A program made the position numbers and the translations under genes. The notes under the pieces are model-generated. The model worked only from the letters and a program-made list of their open reading frames with translations. It was not told the DNA's origin and did not search any database. Positions 1 through 5,431 of a stretch of 40,004 nucleotides of DNA are shown here, in pieces. The DNA is from Saprospirales bacterium (GTDB lineage: Bacteria > Bacteroidota > Bacteroidia > Chitinophagales > Saprospiraceae): positions 1-40,004 of the forward strand of contig CANHDG010000005.1 in the NCBI GenBank assembly GCA_947459365.1, written 5' to 3'. Numbering within the stretch: position 1 is the first letter of the stretch; the number at the start of each line of letters is the position of its first letter.

Positions 1-2
1 AT

Positions 3-500
3 AGACCAAAGGGGGGGCAAATCAAAAAGCTTATTGATGATAACAAACTAACTCACCTGGAGGTGCATTCAATCGATCGACTTGGGAGATCAACCCTTGA
101 TGTATTAACCGTTTGGGATAACCTCACCCAGAGGGGCATAACCATAACTTGCAGGAACCCCAACATCAGAAACATAGATGAGAATGGCAAGGTGGACAAG
201 TTCAGCGAGCTGATGATGTCCATACTATCAACCATGTCAACTTTTGAGAGAAACCTTATTCGGGAGCGCCAAATGGAGGGAATCAAAATCCGAAAGGAGA
301 AAAAACTCTATTCAGGTCGTCAGGTTGGAACAATGGACACCCCAGAACGATTATTGCAGAAGGAAAAATCAAAGCGAATTCTAAAATACCTTGAAAAGGG
401 GTATCCAGTGAGGGAGATCGCTAAGATCGTGCCGTGCAGCAACACCACCATCACCAAAGTGAGGAAAGCAAAAGCAGAGCTGGGGGGCATAGCTATATAA
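3..500 (+). CDS. Serine site-specific recombinase (resolvase/invertase), N-terminus outside window
   Basis: This is the C-terminal two-thirds of a small serine recombinase that cuts and rejoins DNA at short sites. The frame is open from base 3, and the GTG at 63 in the ORF track is internal. Visible family features are SIDRLGRST, which in resolvases lies in the catalytic domain after the nucleophilic serine (here missing, off the edge), the long helix region MMSILSTMSTFERNLIRERQ with the usual FERxLIxER pattern, and a C-terminal helix-turn-helix (LEKGYPVREIAKIVPCSNTTITKVRKA). The size and ending match the Pin/Hin/Tn3-resolvase class, not the large serine integrases. It converges on, and overlaps by 8 bases, a small minus-strand ORF. 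Whether it is a resolvase, an invertase or a transposon remnant cannot be decided without the left flank. Confidence 0.9.
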   Translation, partial: RPKGGQIKKLIDDNKLTHLEVHSIDRLGRSTLDVLTVWDNLTQRGITITCRNPNIRNIDENGKVDKFSELMMSILSTMSTFERNLIRERQMEGIKIRKEKKLYSGRQVGTMDTPERLLQKEKSKRILKYLEKGYPVREIAKIVPCSNTTITKVRKAKAELGGIAI

Positions 501-786
501 TTTGTATGCTCATATCCCGAATTGCAGGATCAAAAGTTCTGGCATACCGTTCAATGCTCTTGCGCTTCTTATTGTGGATGCTCCACGCATGGTTGGGCTT
601 GAATACCGATCCCCTGGGTGTTAAATGATTGTTCTCGTTCATCCACTTGGATATCTTGATGTAACTATTCCCCTCCTGATGCATTTGATCAATCTTATTA
701 AATAAAAACTGTTGATAATCAGAATATGGTGAGATCCAAAGCGTGGGGGACAGGAAGTCAACACTAACTGAAAGCGCAAAACCCAC
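493..786 (-). CDS. Small protein with recombinase-domain-like motif, function unknown
   Basis: A 97-residue ORF convergent with the serine recombinase, sharing 8 bases at the 3' ends. I do not recognise a named family with certainty. The middle reads ISKWMNENNHLTPRGSVF followed by HAWSIHNKKRK. This resembles the segment of large serine recombinases (Recombinase domain) that usually runs as 'IA..LN..G..TPRG..W....V..IL'. The protein has no catalytic domain, so it would be a free-standing DNA-binding-like module, a split remnant of a larger recombinase, or an accessory factor. The N-terminal stretch (VDFLSPTLWISPYSDYQQFL) is unlike a signal peptide. The tail-to-tail arrangement with the resolvase suggests the two genes travel together (inference). 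ATG at 786 is the only obvious start. Confidence 0.6.
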   Translation of the reverse strand: MGFALSVSVDFLSPTLWISPYSDYQQFLFNKIDQMHQEGNSYIKISKWMNENNHLTPRGSVFKPNHAWSIHNKKRKSIERYARTFDPAIRDMSIQII

Positions 787-880
787 ATCCGCGTATGAGG
801 GGCCATTCGAGAAAAGTCTGTTACCGTCGAGTAGTGCTGAACGTACAGTGTATTATTTTATGCGCTCAGCGTAAATCTAT

Positions 881-1018
881 AATACTGGTGAATTAGCCCA
901 AAGTTGACGTTGGTGTTTTGTCCTAGTTGTGCTACTTTCTGTATCTAAGTATATGGAAATGTTTTGGCTAAAGCGGACAAAGCTTGATCCACGCACCTGG
1001 AGGTAATTCACCAGTATT
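881..1018. repeat. Perfect 15-bp inverted repeat enclosing 108 bp
   Basis: AATACTGGTGAATTA at 881-895 is matched exactly by its reverse complement TAATTCACCAGTATT at 1004-1018. A shorter nested pair, TTTGTCC (917-923) and GGACAAA (975-981), lies inside. No ORF occupies the interval. On the minus strand the interior contains CAACTTTG (899-906), one base from the Bacteroidota -7 consensus and pointing at the small ORF at 493-786. The element could be an invertible segment acted on by the nearby recombinase, a MITE-like element, or a transcript hairpin. No target-site duplication is evident at its ends. Confidence 0.7.
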
Positions 1019-1095
1019 TTTTTGCCCGTCTATATCCTTGTTTTTTAGGTTGTGGACAGTCAATGGTGGTCTTAATCAGATTTAATGTCGACATC

Positions 1096-1455
1096 TTAGA
1101 ATGTCAGTATACGATCACTTTGAATAATTAGATGGGTCAATTCAGCCATTGTACTGATTTCTGCTTTTTCCACCAAAGTCGTTGATTTAAGTCGGCGGGC
1201 TTCTAGGCAGCTTCCACAAGTGAGCAACTTTGCTCCTTTGCTAGTAGAAAGCTTCAACATGCGTTCAATTTCAATATTGTAGAATCCATTTGGTGTATTT
1301 TGGTTAGAAATGGCGCAGTTGACACCATCAGCCATTAAAAAAATAGAAAGTTGCGTGTTGGGGTGATCTTTTGTGATTTGATTGGCGATACGTAAGGCGT
1401 TGTAGGCCTTTTCGGTGCCATAAGGGGCATCGTTAATTATGATTAGAATATTCAT
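1096..1455 (-). CDS. DsrE/DsrF-like family protein
   Basis: About 119 residues with a DsrE-like fold: an opening beta strand MNILIIINDAPYGTEKAYNALR, then a Rossmann-like alternation and the stretch LSIFLMADGVNCAI. A later CGSCLEARR motif carries two cysteines where sulfur-relay members of this family have reactive cysteine. DsrE-type proteins carry sulfur or act as small regulators; the exact role here is unknown. The ORF track starts 14 residues upstream, but the ATG at 1455 begins the family-like strand and removes an unlikely leader. The gene stands alone, divergent from the NRDE gene. The upstream gap (1456-1639) holds the NRDE promoter. Confidence 0.8.
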   Translation of the reverse strand: MNILIIINDAPYGTEKAYNALRIANQITKDHPNTQLSIFLMADGVNCAISNQNTPNGFYNIEIERMLKLSTSKGAKLLTCGSCLEARRLKSTTLVEKAEISTMAELTHLIIQSDRILTF

Positions 1456-1549
1456 AAGAAGTATGACAGGTGAATAAATAGTATCCATCATTGGCAAAAT
1501 AGTCGCCTGCTCAGATTAAGGATTTTCCAGTAAACAGATACTTTAATGT

Positions 1550-1557
1550 TAACTTTG
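1550..1557 (+). promoter_or_regulatory. Bacteroidota -7 promoter element (TAACTTTG)
   Basis: TAACTTTG matches the TAnnTTTG consensus of the primary sigma factor of Bacteroidota. It would place a transcript start near 1565 and a leader of about 75 bases before the NRDE gene. No clear -33 TTTG is visible at the expected spacing. Confidence 0.5.
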
Positions 1558-1639
1558 CCGCATTGCGAATTTACATGAGCCAACAGCTTGTTGGGTATTA
1601 CTTTCTATTATACAAAAACCAATTTATGATTTTTAAGTA

Positions 1640-2311
1640 ATGTGTACCGTAAGTATTGTGCCGATTGTTGGTGGGCTTGTTTTGACTTCAAGCCGTGATG
1701 AGCAGAAAGCGCGTCCGACGCTCGCACCTCAATATTATGAGCAAGGTGCAAGGCGGCTTTGGTATCCGAAAGATCAGCAGGCAGGTGGTACTTGGCTGGC
1801 TTTGGAGGAAGGAACAGGGAAGGCTGCCTGTTTACTTAACGGAGCTTTTGAGGCGCATGTTCGAGAGGCAAGCTACCGTAAAAGTAGAGGTCAGCTACTA
1901 TTGGAGTATTTTGATTTTGAGGGTCCCTGGCACTTTCAAGAGCAAGTTGATCTTAGCCAGATTGAGCCTTTTACACTTCTTATGTTGAATTTTCATGCTA
2001 ATAAACTAGCAGAATTGCGTTGGGATGGTACTCATAAGCACTATTCGGAAGTTGATACCACTCGTCCAAGGATCTGGTCATCAGCTACTCTCTTTACGGC
2101 ATTAGAACGAGAAGCGCGTGAGCGATGGTTTGATGAGTGGCTAGAGAAAAATGATTGGGAACGGATTATAGAGTTTCACCTAGGAAAGTCGGGCGAAGAT
2201 CCTGCTTTTGATATTCGTATGCTCCGACCGGGAGGGCTTCAGACAGTGAGCATCTCACAAGTTTGTTTTCGAGGCATGGATGTTAAGCTTTTTTACCAAG
2301 ATTTGCTCTAA
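1640..2311 (+). CDS. NRDE / TANGO2-family protein
   Basis: A 223-residue protein beginning MCTVSIVPI, with an SRDE motif at residues 17-20 where the family has NRDE, and the family-typical GGTWLALEE around residue 50. The penultimate Cys2 could become an N-terminal nucleophile after methionine removal, as in Ntn-hydrolase-like members. Eukaryotic TANGO2 is linked to heme and lipid handling, but bacterial members are uncharacterised, so no substrate is assigned. The gene has its own promoter and no obvious operon partner; the secreted thioredoxin-like gene follows 64 bases later on the same strand. Confidence 0.82.
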   Translation: MCTVSIVPIVGGLVLTSSRDEQKARPTLAPQYYEQGARRLWYPKDQQAGGTWLALEEGTGKAACLLNGAFEAHVREASYRKSRGQLLLEYFDFEGPWHFQEQVDLSQIEPFTLLMLNFHANKLAELRWDGTHKHYSEVDTTRPRIWSSATLFTALEREARERWFDEWLEKNDWERIIEFHLGKSGEDPAFDIRMLRPGGLQTVSISQVCFRGMDVKLFYQDLL

Positions 2312-2375
2312 ATGCAGTTTATTTGTATTCATTTCACCAATAAAAAATATTTTATCACCATCACCGTAAATATAA

Positions 2376-2819
2376 ATGAAGATTCTTCATCTGATTATTA
2401 CCTTTTATTTTCTTACATCTATTTCCGTTTTTGCTCAAACTGAACAGGTATCACGTGTTCGTTTCTTGGAGGCCGATTGGGCTTCGGCCCTGTCCAAGGC
2501 GAAGCAGGAGGATAAGCTTATCTTTTTAGATATTTATGCTTCGTGGTGTGGCCCATGCAAAAAATTGAAGCGAACCACTTTCGCTAATGAGAAATTGGGC
2601 ACCTTTTTTAATGAACATTTCATTTGTGTTGCGGTAGACGGGGAGAAAGGCGAAGGCCCGAAGCTGGCAAGGCATTATTCTGTTCGAGGCTATCCAACTC
2701 TATTATTCATAGATGGTTTGGGAAATGTTGTTCATCAGGAGGTTGGTTATATAAGGGCGAAGCAATTACACCGAATAGGAGATAATGTATTTGGCAAGCA
2801 CGTAAACCGGAAGAAATAA
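2376..2819 (+). CDS. Secreted thioredoxin-like protein (CGPC)
   Basis: A 147-residue thioredoxin-fold protein with an N-terminal signal peptide (MKILHLIITFYFLTSISVFAQ), so it acts in the periplasm or outside. The redox motif WCGPCKK places the cysteines at residues 58 and 61, and the cis-proline loop is RGYPTLLFID. The spacing and the KAKQEDKLIFLDIYASWC context resemble the DUF255/thioredoxin_7 type rather than cytosolic TrxA. Probable role: disulfide reduction or isomerisation of exported proteins. The downstream gene begins 43 bases later on the same strand, with no evidence of a shared function. Confidence 0.88.
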   Translation: MKILHLIITFYFLTSISVFAQTEQVSRVRFLEADWASALSKAKQEDKLIFLDIYASWCGPCKKLKRTTFANEKLGTFFNEHFICVAVDGEKGEGPKLARHYSVRGYPTLLFIDGLGNVVHQEVGYIRAKQLHRIGDNVFGKHVNRKK

Positions 2820-2862
2820 CCAAGCGTCTAGGCTTTTTCCCTTTATAAAATATTGAAAATTA

Positions 2863-3519
2863 ATGAACCATAATTTTGATCGTTTTTCTCGGTCGTTTAC
2901 AGGGGTAGGTTTAGCATTGGCATGGCCTGATACGTATTGCAAGCAAGCAGGAGCTTGGTATGATATTATCATGAATAAGGTGGGTGTTGCGAAAAACAAC
3001 TATTATAAAGTTGGGCATGCCGCAGTTGTTTTGATTAATAAGTCAGACGGTCGTTGCTACTACTATGACTTTGGTAGATACCATTCCCCATTCGGCTATG
3101 GCCGTGTTAGGAGTGCTTATACAGACCACGATTTATCTACACCAATTAAAGCACAGTTTAATGAGAGGGGGGCGTTAACTAATTTAGAGGAAATAATGAT
3201 GTTTTTAGCTGGGAATCCATCATGCCATGGAACAGGAGCAGTTCATGCTGGCTTTTGCGAGCTTGATTTTGAGCGAGCAAATGCTATGGCAATTGCGCTT
3301 CAGGGTAGAAGTCCGATTGTTTATGGGCCCTTTGTTTGGGAAGGGACGAACTGTTCTCGTTTTGTTCGAACCGTATTGTTAGCAGGCAGACCAAATTTGC
3401 TAAGGTATTTGCGATTGTTAGTTCCGGATACAATTAGCCCAACCCCCTTGGCCAATGTTCGAGCTGTAGGAAAGGTTGGGAACTGGGTCTCTGAATTAGT
3501 ATGGATGTATGCGCGCTAA
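2863..3519 (+). CDS. Putative permuted NlpC/P60 (LRAT-like) enzyme, uncharacterised
   Basis: A 218-residue protein that resembles an uncharacterised Bacteroidota family (perhaps DUF6695; name not certain). Two motifs suggest chemistry: KVGHAAVVLI with His52, followed later by EGTNCSRFVRTVLLA with Cys164. The order His then Cys, with an 'NC..FV' box, is what circularly permuted papain-like NlpC/P60 and LRAT-type proteins show. The centre is rich in Tyr and Gly (GRCYYYDFGRYHSPFGYGRVR). No signal peptide is evident. It overlaps the next gene by 11 bases, which implies translational coupling. Substrate unknown: amide or ester bonds in peptidoglycan or lipid are family-level possibilities only. 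Confidence 0.7.
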   Translation: MNHNFDRFSRSFTGVGLALAWPDTYCKQAGAWYDIIMNKVGVAKNNYYKVGHAAVVLINKSDGRCYYYDFGRYHSPFGYGRVRSAYTDHDLSTPIKAQFNERGALTNLEEIMMFLAGNPSCHGTGAVHAGFCELDFERANAMAIALQGRSPIVYGPFVWEGTNCSRFVRTVLLAGRPNLLRYLRLLVPDTISPTPLANVRAVGKVGNWVSELVWMYAR

Positions 3520-3817
3520 GGGATATCTTAGGTCTACGCTTCCTGCCCCAGTCGTACCTGGAAATTTACCCATCCATGCCCAATGGTTGTCGGGTGAAGG
3601 TGCCGGCTCTTGGTTTGTAATTCATTTGGTAGGCACCGGCTCCTATGAAGTGGCTCGATTTGACCCAGAAGGAAGGCTCGAGTGTATAGGGGTATTTAAG
3701 GTGCGGGATGCCTCTTTTTTTGATATTGAGAGGCCGTTTCAGGTAACCTATCTTTCGCATTGTCAACAGGTGACGTTGTTACAGGAGGGCTCCGTTGTTG
3801 TTTTGGATCGTTTATAG
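3509..3817 (+). CDS. Small beta-rich partner of the upstream enzyme, unknown function
   Basis: A 102-residue ORF whose ATG lies inside the last codons of the previous gene (11-base overlap, different frame). The sequence looks beta-rich with many aromatics (GSWFVIHLVGTGSYEVARFDPEG, FQVTYLSHCQQVTLLQEG) and has neither a signal peptide nor membrane segments. I recognise no family. The overlap makes co-translation likely and suggests partnership with, or inhibition of, the putative His/Cys enzyme. The next gene starts 38 bases downstream. Confidence 0.65.
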   Translation: MRAKGYLRSTLPAPVVPGNLPIHAQWLSGEGAGSWFVIHLVGTGSYEVARFDPEGRLECIGVFKVRDASFFDIERPFQVTYLSHCQQVTLLQEGSVVVLDRL

Positions 3818-3855
3818 GAATTTTATTGAGTTAATAGAATAATAGCTTTCAAAAG

Positions 3856-4365
3856 ATGGTGATAACACATTGTAAAAATGATCTTTACGCACTTCGGACC
3901 CTAGTATCGAAGTTAACCCAGGAGCAATACGTATATGTTTCTAACTGTTTAGAGGGGGGATCCTTGGGTCAACATTTGCGCCATATTTTAGAGTTTTACA
4001 CTTGTTTAATGAAGGGTCGAGAAGAGGGAAAGATAAATTATGATATGCGACAGCGTGATGTGCGCATTTCCAATAATCATTCATTTGCGCTTCAGCGAAT
4101 GGACGAAATGATTCAACTGTTAAGTGAGGACGTTTCGGACTGCCCCCTACTCTTGGAAGGGCAATTTGAGTTGGAAGAAACTGCTCTAGTTGTCACGCCT
4201 ACAAGTTTACAGCGAGAGTTGATTTACTGTTTAGAGCACAGTATTCATCATCAGGCTCTTATGAGGGTAGTTTTGACGGAGATGGGTCTGGTACATTTGG
4301 CGGATAAACATTTTGGCATTGCGTTTTCCACGGTACGTTTTCATCAGGGCGCTTCGGTTGAGTAA
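3856..4365 (+). CDS. DinB-like four-helix metal-binding family protein
   Basis: A 169-residue, mostly helical protein with histidines placed as in DinB/YfiT-like four-helix bundles: SLGQHLRHILEFY (His40, His43) near the start of helix 2, and CLEHSIHHQALMRVVL near the C-terminus. The latter is the characteristic 'H..HH..' metal-binding stretch. DinB-like enzymes include thiol-dependent transferases and proteins of unknown reaction, so no substrate is given. No signal peptide is present. It follows the overlapping gene pair on the same strand and could share a transcript with it. Confidence 0.72.
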   Translation: MVITHCKNDLYALRTLVSKLTQEQYVYVSNCLEGGSLGQHLRHILEFYTCLMKGREEGKINYDMRQRDVRISNNHSFALQRMDEMIQLLSEDVSDCPLLLEGQFELEETALVVTPTSLQRELIYCLEHSIHHQALMRVVLTEMGLVHLADKHFGIAFSTVRFHQGASVE

Positions 4366-4627
4366 TTTTGTAAATGATTGGATAACAACAAGTATTTTAA
4401 CCGATTTATGATAAAATCAGGTTCTTTTTATAATTTTCTTGTTTAAGGCATCTAAACAGCCTTACTTTGCTGAATGGATAGAGTATTTTGGGCGATTGTG
4501 AGCGCTGTTTTATGTAATCGCTCCTCACGAAGGGGAAATATGCTAGGAAGGTAGAATATTGACTGGGAAAGAGTATTCATTCTCCTTTTGCACAATTATT
4601 TTGTTAAACGAAAACAAAGTATTAGAA

Positions 4628-5125
4628 ATGATGAAACTAGAGTATATACCGAAGATTGGATTTGTTTTTGATGGGAAGGAGGTACGTTGGCGGTCCAGTC
4701 GCAATGTGGTGAGGGAGAATCTAGGTAGGGAATTTGAAGAGGAAGACCGAATGGTTGATCTCTCGGAATATTTTGAGGATGGTGAAAGCCATACTATTGA
4801 GCAGCGCCGAGATTTTTACCACGATGAAGGAGATTCCTATTGTTTTTATTTAAATTACGATGAAGAGGATCTTTTAACGGAGTTAGAGGTGCATTCTGGA
4901 CTTACCATTTTAGTAAATGGACACGAAATGCAATTTAACTCCGATATTTACCGTATTTTGGTGTTAATGAACGACACAGGAAACCAGGGTATTGAATTAG
5001 AAGAGGGTAACTATTTATTCCAGGATTTAAAGATTACGATTGCAAGTTCGGCTGCTACAGGTGGGGAGGGAAATGGACTCGCTTATTTTTATGGGGCGGA
5101 AAATATAGAGCATTTATTGGGCTGA
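4628..5125 (+). CDS. Acidic hypothetical protein
   Basis: An acidic cytosolic protein of about 165 residues that I cannot assign. The ORF track starts at a TTG at 4559, but the tandem ATG ATG at 4628/4631 begins MMKLEYIPKIGFVFDGKEVRW and is the more likely start. The layout (a short N-terminal strand, a 'VRENLG' helix, then YYDE-like strands and LTILVNGHEMQF) loosely recalls small immunity-type proteins found near polymorphic toxins, but no toxin gene is adjacent. The 4366-4627 gap contains no convincing signal. Confidence 0.55.
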   Translation: MMKLEYIPKIGFVFDGKEVRWRSSRNVVRENLGREFEEEDRMVDLSEYFEDGESHTIEQRRDFYHDEGDSYCFYLNYDEEDLLTELEVHSGLTILVNGHEMQFNSDIYRILVLMNDTGNQGIELEEGNYLFQDLKITIASSAATGGEGNGLAYFYGAENIEHLLG

Positions 5126-5431
5126 TGGGCTGACTTTAGAGAGGGGTCATTTTCTGTGCGTTTAATTGTTTTTATAAGGTTGTCAATTAGATGAGTGAAT
5201 GTTGTTTATTTACTCTAACAAGCCATGTTGGTGTTTTCTGAAAAAAACCATGTATGACCGAATTATCAAAAAAAAGCTGAACGGGGTTATTAATGGCGGC
5301 TGAACTTCCTATTTCGATAAAATGCCGCGAATAGTTTAATTGATCTGCGGATGGAGGTTAATAAGCAGACGACTTTGAACAAGATCCTTACTATAGTGAC
5401 TCCCCAAGAAGTACGCTAGTTGATTTGAGCC
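5126..5431. other. Intergenic region upstream of the HTCS gene
   Basis: About 306 bases with no supportable ORF. GCTGAAC occurs twice at 5276-5282 and 5299-5305 (23-base spacing), a possible but weak direct repeat. No convincing TAnnTTTG element was seen. It presumably holds the promoter of the sensor gene. Confidence 0.4.

Noticed and set aside
434-628. 64-aa plus-strand ORF
   Set aside because: It overlaps the recombinase end and the minus-strand small ORF in other frames, with no protein-like features.
881-1018. Integron attC site
   Set aside because: The repeat ends lack the RYYYAAC/GTTRRRY core pair and no integron integrase is visible.
5276-5305. GCTGAAC direct repeat upstream of the HTCS gene as an operator
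   Set aside because: Seven bases repeated once in an AT-rich gap is weak; kept only as a note in the intergenic entry.
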